Of a stretch of 15,285 bases of DNA, positions 1 through 8,201 are shown in pieces; the stretch's first letter is position 1; every line of letters starts with the position of its first letter. The notes under the pieces were generated by a model. It had not been told where the DNA came from. It did no database searches and was given only the letters and a program-made list of their open reading frames with translations. This DNA is from an uncultured Spongiibacteraceae bacterium. GTDB lineage: Bacteria > Pseudomonadota > Gammaproteobacteria > Pseudomonadales > CAMLJR01. The position numbers and the translations under genes are program-made. The stretch is from positions 1 to 15,285 of the forward strand of contig CAMLJR010000065.1 in NCBI GenBank assembly GCA_946480345.1. Direction: 5' to 3'.

Positions 1-265
1 TATCGACATAGCGTTTGGCAATCGCAGCCAGCTCGTAATACTGGCCGGTGAACACCGGCTCCGTCACGGTCAACGCCAGTTGATACGTGATCAACTGGCC
101 GAATTCTTCGATATGCGACCGAATAAGCCGCTGCTGATTTCCGGAAATGACGAGGGCGAGTGTGCCGAGGCCGATGACGACGATGATGATGATCGAACCG
201 GCGAGCCGCATCGCAATCGGTATATGCAATTGCGGCGGCAGCCGAAACAACCGCGAAAGTTTCAT
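1..265 (-). CDS. N-terminal part of an inner-membrane protein, cut by the window edge
   Basis: I do not recognise this gene beyond its architecture. The visible 88 codons start at an ATG preceded by a purine-rich AAGG/GGG stretch. A short basic N-terminus (about residues 1-25, rich in R and P) is followed by one strong membrane segment (about 28-46, including a run of four Ile and two Val). A hydrophilic stretch containing QQRLIRSHIEEFGQ then probably enters the periplasm, and the reading frame runs off the left edge. This layout is typical of membrane sensors such as histidine kinases, HAMP proteins or nucleotide cyclases, but no signalling domain is visible. It lies 57 bases downstream of ilvD on the same strand with no terminator between, so co-transcription is possible. 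Confident as a gene, not as to function. Confidence 0.75.
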   Translation of the reverse strand, partial: MKLSRLFRLPPQLHIPIAMRLAGSIIIIVVIGLGTLALVISGNQQRLIRSHIEEFGQLITYQLALTVTEPVFTGQYYELAAIAKRYVD

Positions 266-322
266 CGTCACCCTTGCCTTAGTTGTTATTGCCTTTATTG
301 CTTGCTATTAGGGCGGCAGCGC

Positions 323-2158
323 TCAATCGAGCTGGCTGATATCGCGTACCGCACCTTTGTCGGCGCTCGTCGCCATTTTTGCGTAAGCCTTCAGCGCCGC
401 CGAGACTTTGCGCGGTCGTGGGTGCGCGGGCTGCCAGCCTTTCGCATCTTGTTCCACACGCCGTTTCGCCAGCTCGTCATCGCTCAACAACACATTGATT
501 GTGCGTTGCGGAATATCGATGCGGATCGTATCGCCGTCACGAATCAAACCGATTGCGCCGCCCGATGCCGCTTCCGGTGACGCGTGACCGATCGACAAAC
601 CCGAGGTGCCGCCGGAGAAACGACCGTCGGTCAGCAATGCGCACGCCTTGCCGAGGCCCTGCGATTTCAGATAGCTGGTCGGATACAACATTTCCTGCAT
701 GCCGGGACCGCCTTTCGGACCTTCGTAGCGAATCACCACGACGTCGCCCGCCAGCACTTTGCCGTTCAGGATATTTTCGACCGCTTCGTCCTGGCTTTCG
801 CAAACATGTGCTTTGCCTTCGAACACGAGAATGCTGTCGTCGACGCCCGAGGTTTTCACCACGCAACCATCGACAGCGATGTTGCCGTGCAGGACCGCGA
901 GACCGCCTTCGCTGCTGTAGGCGTGGCCGAGCGCGCGAATACAACCCTGCTCGCGGTCGTCGTCGAGCGAAGGCCAGCGCGTCGCCTGCGAAAATGCCTG
1001 CTGCGTCGGAATGCCGGCCGGGCCGGCTTTAAAGAATTCGAATACCGCCGGATCGCTGGTCTGCTTGATGTCCCATTGTTGCAGCGCGGCTTTTATCGTC
1101 GGGCTGTGAATGGTCGGCACTTCGCTATGCAGTAAACCGGCGCGGTCGAGTTCGCCGAGGATGCCCATCACGCCGCCGGCGCGATGTACATCTTCGATGT
1201 GATATTTCGGTGTGTTCGGTGCGACCTTGCACAACTGCGGCACGCGCAACGACAGCCGGTCTATGTCTTTCATCGTGAAATCGATACCGCCTTCCTGCGC
1301 CGCAGCGAGCAAATGCAGAATCGTATTGGTCGAACCGCCCATCGCGATATCGAGGCTCATCGCGTTTTCGAACGCCTTGAAACTGGCGACGGAACGCGGC
1401 AGCACCGAGCTGTCGTTCTGTTCGTAATAGCGGCGTGTGATGTCGACGATCAATTGGCCGGCGCGTTTGAACAACTGTTCCCGGTCGGCGTGCGTCGCGA
1501 GCACGGTGCCGTTGCCGGGCAGGCTCAGGCCGAGCGCCTCGGTCAAACAATTCATCGAATTCTCGGTGAACATACCCGAGCATGAGCCGCAGGTCGGACA
1601 CGCCGAACGTTCGTATTCGGCGACTTGCTCGTCGGTGGCGTTCTTATCGGTGCCGATCACGATCGCATCGACAAGATCGAGTTTATGTTCGGACAGCTTG
1701 GTTTTGCCGGCTTCCATAGGGCCGCCGGATACGAACACGACCGGCACGTTCAAACGCATTGCCGCCATCAACATGCCGGGGGTGATTTTGTCGCAGTTGG
1801 AAATACAGACGATGGCGTCGGCGCAATGTGCGTTGACCATGTATTCAACCGAGTCGGCGATGATGTCGCGCGACGGCAGCGAATACAGCATGCCGTCGTG
1901 TCCCATCGCGATGCCATCGTCGACAGCGATGGTGTTGAACTCTTTCGCGATGGCACCGGCTTTTTCGATTTCGCGGCAGACCAGTTGGCCGAGATCTTTC
2001 AGATGCACATGGCCGGGTACGAACTGGGTGAATGAATTCGCTACCGCGATGATCGGTTTGCCGAAATCGCCATCCTTCATTCCGGTGGCTCGCCACAACG
2101 CGCGCGCGCCCGCCATATTGCGGCCGGCGGTGGAAGTTTTCGAACGGTAGTCAGGCAT
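323..2158 (-). CDS. ilvD: Dihydroxy-acid dehydratase
   Basis: This cytoplasmic iron-sulfur enzyme dehydrates 2,3-dihydroxy-isovalerate and 2,3-dihydroxy-3-methylvalerate to the 2-keto acids used for valine, leucine and isoleucine synthesis. The 611 residues match the long E. coli-type family (about 616). Visible family landmarks are the metal-binding VDDG around D81, the [10 protein letters not shown] motif (C122 cluster ligand, D123 and K124 at the Mg site), the [14 protein letters not shown] motif at 187-200 with the second cluster cysteine (C193), and the C-terminal [10 protein letters not shown] motif carrying the conserved catalytic serine. The ATG has a GAGGTG ribosome site about six bases upstream. 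hemW lies upstream on the same strand across a 134-base gap, so ilvD may have its own promoter. Nothing suggests damage. Confidence 0.97.
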   Translation of the reverse strand: MPDYRSKTSTAGRNMAGARALWRATGMKDGDFGKPIIAVANSFTQFVPGHVHLKDLGQLVCREIEKAGAIAKEFNTIAVDDGIAMGHDGMLYSLPSRDIIADSVEYMVNAHCADAIVCISNCDKITPGMLMAAMRLNVPVVFVSGGPMEAGKTKLSEHKLDLVDAIVIGTDKNATDEQVAEYERSACPTCGSCSGMFTENSMNCLTEALGLSLPGNGTVLATHADREQLFKRAGQLIVDITRRYYEQNDSSVLPRSVASFKAFENAMSLDIAMGGSTNTILHLLAAAQEGGIDFTMKDIDRLSLRVPQLCKVAPNTPKYHIEDVHRAGGVMGILGELDRAGLLHSEVPTIHSPTIKAALQQWDIKQTSDPAVFEFFKAGPAGIPTQQAFSQATRWPSLDDDREQGCIRALGHAYSSEGGLAVLHGNIAVDGCVVKTSGVDDSILVFEGKAHVCESQDEAVENILNGKVLAGDVVVIRYEGPKGGPGMQEMLYPTSYLKSQGLGKACALLTDGRFSGGTSGLSIGHASPEAASGGAIGLIRDGDTIRIDIPQRTINVLLSDDELAKRRVEQDAKGWQPAHPRPRKVSAALKAYAKMATSADKGAVRDISQLD

Positions 2159-2292
2159 GGCGCACCTCGGGAACAGCGATTTTCAGGGGGTGGCTAGGAT
2201 ACCACAGCGGTTTTTCGGGTTTTTCGGAAAGAGCTGCGGCCTTTCGGAATTCAGCGGTTGGATGCAGCACTTCAATAGCTGAGTCGCTACCC

Positions 2293-3459
2293 TCAGTCGA
2301 GAAACTCGCCGAGCACATCGTTCAGAAAGCGTTGGCCGAGCGGCGTCGGCACGATGCATTCGGCATCGTCGATCAGCAAGCCGCGAGCAATCAGCGCATC
2401 GATTTTTGAAGCGACGACCGACCATGGCAAGCCCGTGCGCGCACTGAACAGCTCGCGCGCGAAACCGCGATGTAGACGCAGCGCATTCATCATGAACTCG
2501 AACGGCAGTGCGGCGGTGCCGATGCGTTCGTTGTTGCGATCGCAGCGTCCGGCGCTCGCTAAATAATCTTTCGGCAATCGCGTTTTGTGCGTGCGTTCGA
2601 TTGAAAGGGGTGAGGTTGCGCCGTCGCGCCGCGTCAATTTGCCATGAGCGCCGGCGCCGATGCCGATGTAATCGCCAAATTGCCAATAGTTCAGATTGTG
2701 CAGCGACGCGCGGCCGTGTCGGCAAAACGCGGAAACTTCGTAATGCTCGAAACCGGCGCCCGCCAATAATTCGAAACCGCTTTCCTGAATCGCGGCAAGC
2801 GTGTCGTCCTCGGGCAACTGCGGTGGACGTTTATAAAACTCGGTGTTCGGCTCGATCGTCAATTGATACCACGACAGATGCTCGGTTTCGAGCGCGACTG
2901 CCTGCTGCAAATCCGCCATTGCATCTTCGATGCTTTGCGCCGGCAGGCCATGCATCAGATCGAGATTGATATTGTCGAAACCGGCATTGCGCGCCTGCGC
3001 AACCGCACGTAATGCTTGATCGCTATCGTGAATACGACCGAGTGTTTGCAGATGACGCGGATTAAAACTTTGCACGCCGATCGATAAACGATTGACGCCC
3101 GCCGCGCGAAAATCGGCGAAGCGCTGTTGCTCGGTCGTACCGGGATTGGCTTCGAGCGTAATTTCAATGGTTGGCGATAACGTAAAACGCGCAGCGACCG
3201 CCTCAAGCAATTCGCCGATGATATGCGGCGACATCAAACTAGGCGTGCCGCCGCCGAAAAATATCGACTGCAATTCACGTTGTTTAACGGCGGTGCGATC
3301 GATATCGAGATCGGCAATTAGTGCAGCGAGATATTCGCGCTCGGGTATCTCGCTATTTTTTTCGCTGCTTTGCGCATGCGAATTGAAATCGCAGTACGGG
3401 CATTTGCGCACGCACCACGGAATATGCACGTATAAACTCAACGGCGGTAGCTGTATCAC
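2293..3459 (-). CDS. hemW: Radical SAM heme chaperone HemW (HemN-like)
   Basis: HemW binds heme and an iron-sulfur cluster and delivers heme to respiratory proteins. It is a relative of, but not equivalent to, the oxygen-independent coproporphyrinogen oxidase HemN. The 388 residues begin with the radical SAM motif C16-VRK-C20-PY-C23 followed by Asp-Phe. True HemN carries a further cysteine just after the third, so the Phe supports HemW. The SAM-binding FFGGGTPSL stretch and the GVQSFNPRHLQTLGR stretch follow. Start: an in-frame TAG lies upstream and no ATG is in frame, so the GTG at 3459 is the first good start. It gives the usual N-terminus ending in SLYVHIPWC. It follows ubiD by 31 bases, so the two are probably one transcript. 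Its own ribosome site is weak, and an 8-codon open frame precedes and overlaps it. Confidence 0.94.
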   Translation of the reverse strand: MIQLPPLSLYVHIPWCVRKCPYCDFNSHAQSSEKNSEIPEREYLAALIADLDIDRTAVKQRELQSIFFGGGTPSLMSPHIIGELLEAVAARFTLSPTIEITLEANPGTTEQQRFADFRAAGVNRLSIGVQSFNPRHLQTLGRIHDSDQALRAVAQARNAGFDNINLDLMHGLPAQSIEDAMADLQQAVALETEHLSWYQLTIEPNTEFYKRPPQLPEDDTLAAIQESGFELLAGAGFEHYEVSAFCRHGRASLHNLNYWQFGDYIGIGAGAHGKLTRRDGATSPLSIERTHKTRLPKDYLASAGRCDRNNERIGTAALPFEFMMNALRLHRGFARELFSARTGLPWSVVASKIDALIARGLLIDDAECIVPTPLGQRFLNDVLGEFLD

Positions 3460-3490
3460 GTCCGTGTACCCAGTGAATTCATTTCTTCTC

Positions 3491-4957
3491 TCAATCTAAA
3501 CCCAGCTCGGCCCACAACTCATCGATTCGTTGCACTATTGCGGGGTCGCGCTTAATTGGACGGCCCCATTCGCGACTGGTTTCGCCGGGCCATTTATTTG
3601 TCGCATCGAAACCGATTTTTCCACCGAGGCCGGAAACCGGCGATGCGAAATCCAGATAATCGATCGGTGTGTTTTCGATGATCAATGTATCGCGTGCCGG
3701 GTCCATGCGTGTCGTCATTGCCCAGATCACGTCTTTCCAGTCGCGCGCATTCACATCATCGTCGGTGACGATAACAAATTTCGTGTACATGAACTGACGC
3801 AGGAACGACCACACGCCGAACATCACGCGCTTCGCATGTCCTGGATATTGTTTTTTCATCGTCACGACGGCCATTCGGTACGAACAACCTTCGGGCGGCA
3901 AATAAAAATCGATAATTTCCGGAAATTGTTTTTGCAGAATCGGCACGAACACTTCGTTCAATGCAGCGCCGAGGATTGCCGGCTCATCGGGCGGCCGACC
4001 GGTATAAGTGCTGTGATAAATCGGATCTTCGCGATGGGTGATATGCGTGACGGTGAGCACCGGGAATTTCTCGACTTCGTTGTAGTAACCGGTGTGATCG
4101 CCGTACGGGCCTTCATCGGCCATTTCGTTCGGATCGATGTATCCTTCGAGAATGAATTCGGCAGAGGCGGGGACTTGTAAATCGCAACTCAAGCATTTCA
4201 CGACTTCGGTTTTGCCGCCGCGCAATAATCCGGCAAATGCGTATTCGCTGAGCGAATCCGGCACCGGTGTCACTGCGCCTAAAATCGTTGCCGGATCGGC
4301 GCCGAGCGCGACTGCGATCGGAAATTTCTCGCCGGGAAATTGCTGTTTGAATTCGTGAAAATCGAGCGCGCCACCGCGGTGGCTAAGCCAGCGCATGATC
4401 AATTTATTTTTGCCGATTAATTGCAGCCGGTAGATGCCTAGGTTCTGCCGTTCCTTATGCGGACCGCGCGTGATTACCAGCGGCCATGTGATCAGCGGCG
4501 CGATATCGTCGGGCCAGCAGGTTTGAATTGGCAGTTTGAATAAATCGACTGCGTCGCCACTTTGCACATGCACCTGACACGGCGCGTTGTTGACCTGCTT
4601 CGGCGCCATGTTCAGCACCTGTTTCAAGATCGGCGCTTTATCCCACGCATCGCGCAAGCTCTTTGGCGGTTCAGGTTGGCGCAAATAGGCGAGCAATTCG
4701 CCAACTTCGCGCAGCGCCGCGACATTCTGCTGGCCCATGCCGAGCGCGACGCGATGTTCGGTACCGAATAAATTCGTCAGCACCGGCGTGCTGAAACCTT
4801 TCGGATTTTCGAACAGCAGTGCTGGGCCTCCTGAACGCAGCACGCGATCGCTGATTTCAGTCATTTCAAGTTTGGGATCGACCGGCACGACGATGCGTTT
4901 CAATTCGCCGCGCTTTTCGAGTTCGGCAATGAACTCTCTGAGGTCCCGGTATTTCAT
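3491..4957 (-). CDS. ubiD: 4-hydroxy-3-polyprenylbenzoate decarboxylase UbiD
   Basis: UbiD is the prenylated-FMN-dependent decarboxylase of ubiquinone synthesis. It removes the ring carboxylate from 3-polyprenyl-4-hydroxybenzoate. The cofactor is made by UbiX, which is not in this window. The 488 residues are close to the E. coli protein (497) and key positions fall at the same numbers: the metal and cofactor region QNLGIYRLQ with N172, the RWLSHRGG motif at 189-196, the metal-ligand glutamate E238 in SLSEYA, and the catalytic-acid region ADEGPYGDH with D287. The start is an ATG with a weak GGGTGA site. It lies between rho (upstream, beyond a terminator) and hemW (31 bases downstream). Because the rho terminator ends only 23 bases before this ATG, expression must use read-through or a promoter inside or before the rho 3' end. 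Confidence 0.97.
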   Translation of the reverse strand: MKYRDLREFIAELEKRGELKRIVVPVDPKLEMTEISDRVLRSGGPALLFENPKGFSTPVLTNLFGTEHRVALGMGQQNVAALREVGELLAYLRQPEPPKSLRDAWDKAPILKQVLNMAPKQVNNAPCQVHVQSGDAVDLFKLPIQTCWPDDIAPLITWPLVITRGPHKERQNLGIYRLQLIGKNKLIMRWLSHRGGALDFHEFKQQFPGEKFPIAVALGADPATILGAVTPVPDSLSEYAFAGLLRGGKTEVVKCLSCDLQVPASAEFILEGYIDPNEMADEGPYGDHTGYYNEVEKFPVLTVTHITHREDPIYHSTYTGRPPDEPAILGAALNEVFVPILQKQFPEIIDFYLPPEGCSYRMAVVTMKKQYPGHAKRVMFGVWSFLRQFMYTKFVIVTDDDVNARDWKDVIWAMTTRMDPARDTLIIENTPIDYLDFASPVSGLGGKIGFDATNKWPGETSREWGRPIKRDPAIVQRIDELWAELGLD

Positions 4958-4980
4958 GCCGCGTCACCCATTTTCGCCAT

Positions 4981-5008
4981 AAACAAAAAAGGCGATTTGC
5001 ATCGCCTT
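4981..5008 (-). terminator. Intrinsic terminator of rho
   Basis: Read on the minus strand, an 8-base-pair perfect stem (AAGGCGAT / ATCGCCTT) closes a 4-base GCAA loop and runs into TTTTTTGTTT. It begins 30 bases after the rho stop codon. This is a textbook Rho-independent terminator, so the rho transcript ends without needing Rho. Confidence 0.93.
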
Positions 5009-5038
5009 GGTAAATCAGTTTTCAATTCGATGCGCGCG

Positions 5039-6307
5039 CTATCTGCGCTTCATCGTATCGAAAAATTCTTCGTTGGTTTTCGTGTCTTTCAGCTTGTCGA
5101 TCAGGAATTCGATTGCCGGCAGATCTTCCATGCCATGCAGCAATTTACGCAGAATCCACATCCGCGATAATTCTTCTTCGCCGGTGATCAGCTCTTCGCG
5201 GCGGGTGCCCGAACGGCGGATATTGATTGACGGGAATACGCGTTTTTCTGCGACTTTGCGATCGAGGTGCAACTCCATGTTGCCGGTGCCTTTGAATTCT
5301 TCGTAGATCACTTCATCCATTTTCGAGCCGGTATCGATCAGCGCTGTAGCGATAATGGTCAGGCTGCCGCCTTCCTCGACATTACGTGCGGCGCCGAAGA
5401 AGCGTTTCGGACGTTCGAGCGCATGCGCATCGACACCGCCGGTCAGTACTTTGCCGGATGAAGGAATAATTGTGTTGTAGGCGCGGGCAAGACGCGTGAT
5501 CGAATCGAGCAGAATCACGACATCGCGTTTGTGTTCAACCAGGCGCTTGGCTTTTTCGATCACCATTTCGGCGACTTGGACATGTCGTGCCGGCGGTTCG
5601 TCGAAGGTCGATGCCACCACTTCGGCACCGCGCACGCCCACCGAGCGCTGCATTTCGGTGACTTCTTCCGGGCGTTCATCGATCAGCAGAACGATCATGT
5701 AGCACTCGGGATTGTTGCGCAGAATGCTGCTCGCGATGTGCTGCAGCATGATGGTTTTACCGGCTTTCGGCGGTGCAACGATCAGGCCGCGTTGGCCTTT
5801 GCCGATCGGGGCGACGAGATCGATCACGCGACCGGTTAAATCTTCGGTGGCACCGTTACCGGCCTGCAATAAGAGACGCTGATTCGCGAACAGCGGCGTC
5901 AGGTTTTCGAACAAGACCTTGTTGCGCGAATTTTCCGGCTTGGTGAAATTGATGTCATTGACTTTGAGCAGAGCGAAATAACGTTCGCCTTCTTTCGGTG
6001 GCCGAATCTTGCCGGAAATCGTATCGCCGGTACGCAGGTTGAAGCGGCGAATCTGGCTCGGCGACACATAAATGTCATCAGGGCCGGCCAGATAAGAGCA
6101 GTCGGCCGATCGCAAAAAGCCAAAGCCGTCCTGCAGAATTTCGAGGACACCGTCGCCCGAAATGTCTTCGCCGCTTTTGGCGTGACGTTTCAGGATTGCA
6201 AAGATGATGTCTTGTTTGCGCGAGCGGGCCATGTTTTCGAGGCCCATGCTTTCGGCGATTGCCAATAGATCGGTAGTCGGTTTTGTTTTGAGATCGGTAA
6301 GATTCAT
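5039..6307 (-). CDS. rho: Transcription termination factor Rho
   Basis: Rho is the hexameric RNA-dependent ATPase/helicase that terminates transcription at untranslated or rut-containing RNA. The start is placed at the ATG giving [10 protein letters not shown], the usual family N-terminus. The longer open frame begins at a TTG within a leader hairpin and adds 20 residues of no family character. The resulting 422 residues contain the N-terminal helix bundle (1-47), the cold-shock-like RNA-binding domain with [17 protein letters not shown] (51-67) and [13 protein letters not shown] (80-92), Walker A APPKAGKT (178-185), Walker [11 protein letters not shown], and the Q- and R-loop region. Compared with E. 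coli Rho (419) there are three extra residues at about 223-228 ([10 protein letters not shown] where SVRGEVV or LVKGEVV is usual). No good ribosome site precedes the ATG, in keeping with a regulated leader. trxA lies upstream, as in many gammaproteobacteria. Confidence 0.97.
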   Translation of the reverse strand: MNLTDLKTKPTTDLLAIAESMGLENMARSRKQDIIFAILKRHAKSGEDISGDGVLEILQDGFGFLRSADCSYLAGPDDIYVSPSQIRRFNLRTGDTISGKIRPPKEGERYFALLKVNDINFTKPENSRNKVLFENLTPLFANQRLLLQAGNGATEDLTGRVIDLVAPIGKGQRGLIVAPPKAGKTIMLQHIASSILRNNPECYMIVLLIDERPEEVTEMQRSVGVRGAEVVASTFDEPPARHVQVAEMVIEKAKRLVEHKRDVVILLDSITRLARAYNTIIPSSGKVLTGGVDAHALERPKRFFGAARNVEEGGSLTIIATALIDTGSKMDEVIYEEFKGTGNMELHLDRKVAEKRVFPSINIRRSGTRREELITGEEELSRMWILRKLLHGMEDLPAIEFLIDKLKDTKTNEEFFDTMKRR

Positions 6308-6348
6308 AGGTTGTAAAGAAGACGAGAGTTGATGGATAGAAAAAGGAC

Positions 6349-6365
6349 GCATGCGGGGCGCATGC
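6349..6365 (-). promoter_or_regulatory. Hairpin in the rho leader
   Basis: A perfect 7-base-pair inverted repeat (GCATGCG / CGCATGC) with a 3-base loop lies 41 bases upstream of the chosen rho start codon, inside the probable 5' leader. Rho autoregulates through its leader in E. coli. A role for this hairpin in that control is inference only. Confidence 0.35.
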
Positions 6366-6450
6366 AAGATGTACGCTGGATGTTTAGATGCTTAATGGAA
6401 ATACGAAACCGGATTGGTTCTTATAGCTGTGCGAGTCGGGAATGGTCTGA

Positions 6451-6479
6451 ACTGTATCACCGAAAATTCGCTTGTGCAA
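6451..6479 (-). promoter_or_regulatory. Possible rho promoter
   Basis: On the minus strand, TTGCAC (6479-6474) and TACAGT (6456-6451) are separated by 17 bases. The -10 matches the sigma70 consensus at four of six positions and the -35 at only three. It lies just downstream of the strong hairpin that follows trxA, about 145 bases before the rho ATG. This is plausible but weak. rho may also be transcribed from the trxA promoter. Confidence 0.3.
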
Positions 6480-6483
6480 GGCA

Positions 6484-6509
6484 GCGGCGCGGGACGTGAA
6501 CCGCGCCGC
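6484..6509 (-). other. Strong GC-rich hairpin directly after trxA
   Basis: A perfect 9-base-pair stem (GCGGCGCGG / CCGCGCCGC) with an 8-base loop starts six bases past the trxA stop codon. No run of T follows it on either strand. It is therefore not a standard intrinsic terminator. It may protect the 3' end of trxA mRNA, pause polymerase, or act in Rho-assisted termination between trxA and rho. Confidence 0.6.
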
Positions 6510-6515
6510 AAAATA

Positions 6516-6842
6516 TTACAGTGCGGCGTCGATAAAAGCAGTCAGTTGAGTTTTCGACAGCGCGCCTACTTTGGTCGCTTCGGCATTGCCGTTCTTGAAC
6601 AGAATCAATGTCGGAATACCGCGCACACCGAATTTTGCCGGCGTATCGCTGTTCGCGTCGACATCGACTTTGCAGACTTTGACCTTGCCTTCATAAGTAC
6701 CCGCAACATCATCGAGAATGGGCGCAATCATTTTGCATGGACCGCACCATGCCGCCCAGAAGTCCACCAACACAGGCACATTTGAATTCAATACTTCTTC
6801 ATCGAAACTGGCATCGGTAACGTGAACGATCTTGTCACTCAT
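6516..6842 (-). CDS. trxA: Thioredoxin 1
   Basis: This cytoplasmic protein-disulfide reductase takes electrons from thioredoxin reductase and reduces ribonucleotide reductase and other targets. At 108 residues it is the standard single-domain size. It shows the active site W32-C33-G34-P35-C36 and the cis-proline loop GIPTL with P77, both diagnostic. It carries one extra cysteine (C57) in VCKVDV, a position where several thioredoxins have alanine or cysteine. The start is the ATG giving [10 protein letters not shown], preceded by GGAGA at good spacing. The frame extends 21 residues further upstream without family resemblance. It has its own promoter in the divergent gap shared with elbB. rho follows on the same strand. 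Confidence 0.97.
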   Translation of the reverse strand: MSDKIVHVTDASFDEEVLNSNVPVLVDFWAAWCGPCKMIAPILDDVAGTYEGKVKVCKVDVDANSDTPAKFGVRGIPTLILFKNGNAEATKVGALSKTQLTAFIDAAL

Positions 6843-6933
6843 GAGTGTTCTCCAAATAATTTGCTGACTGAATAAGCAGATGGGGATGAGCGGTTGCGAT
6901 TGCAAGCGGCGGGCAATTCACAATATTGAGGTC

Positions 6934-6961
6934 ATCATAACACCTTGCTTCTGGCTGACAA
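6934..6961 (-). promoter_or_regulatory. Sigma70-type promoter for trxA
   Basis: On the minus strand, TTGTCA (6961-6956, five of six consensus) is separated by 16 bases from TATGAT (6939-6934, five of six). The -10 carries an extended TGT element directly upstream. A start of transcription near 6927 would give an untranslated leader of about 85 bases before the trxA ATG. No transcript data are available here. Confidence 0.55.
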
Positions 6962-7061
6962 GCATAGCGATATCGGCGTTAAACTTGGGCTATAGACGCG
7001 ATTGGGCAAGCCAATCGTCTGCCATTTTATCGATTCGTGCGAATTAAATGAGGTCGAGATC

Positions 7062-7715
7062 ATGACGAAAGTAGCAGTGGTGTTAGCGGGTTGTGGCGTT
7101 TATGACGGTTCGGAAATTCACGAGGCGGTTCTGACATTGCTTGCGCTAGATCAACAAGGTGCGACGTATCAGTGCCTCGCGCCGAACATTCCGCAGCGTC
7201 ACGTCATTAATCACGCCGCAGGTGAAGAAGCTACTGGCGAGACGCGCAACGTATTGGTTGAAGCCGCGCGGATTGCACGCGGAAAAATCATGGATATTTC
7301 CCAAGCTCGCGTCGACGATTACGACGCGATGATTGTGCCCGGTGGTTTCGGTGCGGCGAAAAATCTCTGCAGCTTTGCCGTGGATGGCAGCGCGATGACA
7401 GTTCAGCCGGATTTTTTGAAATTCGCTCAAGCGATGCATGGGGCCGGCAAGCCAATAGGATTGATTTGTATTGCGCCGACCATGGCCGCGAAAATTTTTG
7501 GGCCGGGCGTCGAATGCACGATCGGTAACGATGTCGAAACTGCCGCGGCGATCACCGCGATGGGCGGCAAGCATGTGAGTTGCCCTGTCGATAAAGCAGT
7601 GATCGATCGGCGCAATAAACTGGTAACGACGCCCGCGTATATGTTGGCGGAAAGTATTGGCCAGGCGGCGCTGGGAATTTCCGAATGCGTCCGGCAGGTG
7701 CTGGCATTGCGGTAA
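7062..7715 (+). CDS. elbB: ElbB, glyoxalase-like DJ-1/PfpI-superfamily protein
   Basis: ElbB belongs to the class I glutamine-amidotransferase-like (DJ-1/PfpI) superfamily. The E. coli protein has weak glyoxalase activity and has been linked to isoprenoid synthesis, but its real role is unsettled. The chosen ATG gives MTKVAVVLAGCGVYDGSEIH and 217 residues, the same length as the E. coli protein. A GAGG site lies just upstream. The frame extends 20 residues further back without family likeness. Visible motifs are the N-terminal CGVYDGSEIHE, the IVPGGFGAAKNL loop at 91-102, and the nucleophile elbow GLICIAP with C136. It is divergent from trxA and converges on arfB with only six bases between the stop codons. 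Confidence 0.95.
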   Translation: MTKVAVVLAGCGVYDGSEIHEAVLTLLALDQQGATYQCLAPNIPQRHVINHAAGEEATGETRNVLVEAARIARGKIMDISQARVDDYDAMIVPGGFGAAKNLCSFAVDGSAMTVQPDFLKFAQAMHGAGKPIGLICIAPTMAAKIFGPGVECTIGNDVETAAAITAMGGKHVSCPVDKAVIDRRNKLVTTPAYMLAESIGQAALGISECVRQVLALR

Positions 7716-7721
7716 ATACCA

Positions 7722-8123
7722 TTAATCCAATGGTGTGCGGCGCAAAGCTTTTACTTTGCCGCGTTGCGTTTTGGTATCGACGCGCCGTTGCCGCGAACTG
7801 AACGTCGGTTTCGTCGGGGTGCGTGCCTTTTGCACGATCGCCGCACGCTGAACCAGCCGTTGTAATCTATCGATCGCATCGGCGCGGTTCTGTTCGAGGC
7901 TGCGAAAACGCTGCGCTTTAATAACGACGATGCCGTCCTTGCCGATATATTGATGACGCATCGTCAGCAGCTTTTGCTTGATCGCTTCCGGTAACGACGA
8001 CGCAGAAATATTGAAACGCAGATGCACGGCGTTCGATACTTTATTGACGTTCTGCCCGCCGGCACCTTGTGCGCGAATTGCGTTTATTTCCACTTCCGCG
8101 TCGGGAATAGTGAACGACTGCAT
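7722..8123 (-). CDS. arfB: Alternative ribosome-rescue factor ArfB (YaeJ)
   Basis: ArfB is a codon-independent peptidyl-tRNA hydrolase that frees ribosomes stalled at mRNA ends. It has the release-factor catalytic motif AQGAGGQNVNK, with GGQ at residues 22-24, close to the N-terminus as in ArfB and not central as in full release factors. The basic C-terminal tail (about 100-133, many K and R) matches the part that enters the empty mRNA channel. The ATG giving MQSFTIPDAEVEI fits the family N-terminus and yields 133 residues (E. coli 140). An upstream ATG at 8198 in the same frame would add 25 residues that look unrelated. No strong ribosome site is seen for either. It diverges from the lipoprotein genes at 8202. 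Confidence 0.94.
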   Translation of the reverse strand: MQSFTIPDAEVEINAIRAQGAGGQNVNKVSNAVHLRFNISASSLPEAIKQKLLTMRHQYIGKDGIVVIKAQRFRSLEQNRADAIDRLQRLVQRAAIVQKARTPTKPTFSSRQRRVDTKTQRGKVKALRRTPLD

Positions 8124-8201
8124 TGAAGAGCCATAATGCGTTAAAAGAAGATTGATAGTGTACGCATTGGCTGTCGTAGTGAACAACGGTGGGAGCATTT
8201 C

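Noticed and set aside
175..200. GAT/GAC trinucleotide run as a microsatellite or phase-variable tract
   Set aside because: It is imperfect and simply encodes Ile and Val in the membrane segment of the first gene.
80..580. Plus-strand open frame opposite ilvD and the first gene (and many like it opposite ilvD, ubiD, rho and argA)
   Set aside because: Low-complexity or Arg/Cys-rich shadow of a real minus-strand gene, with no ribosome site or family motif.
2225..2252. Interrupted inverted repeat (GAAAG/CTTTC) upstream of ilvD as the hemW terminator
   Set aside because: Short stem broken by a mismatch and no T-tract on the minus strand.
6308..6367. Longer rho start at the in-frame TTG (20 extra residues)
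   Set aside because: The extra residues do not resemble Rho, the TTG lies inside a hairpin with no ribosome site, and MNLTDLKTK matches the usual N-terminus.
6843..6905. Longer thioredoxin start
   Set aside because: The added 21 residues are unlike thioredoxin, and GGAGA is placed correctly for the inner ATG.
7718..7734. ACCATT/AATGGT hairpin between elbB and arfB as a terminator
   Set aside because: Only six base pairs, AT-containing, with no T-tract on either strand.
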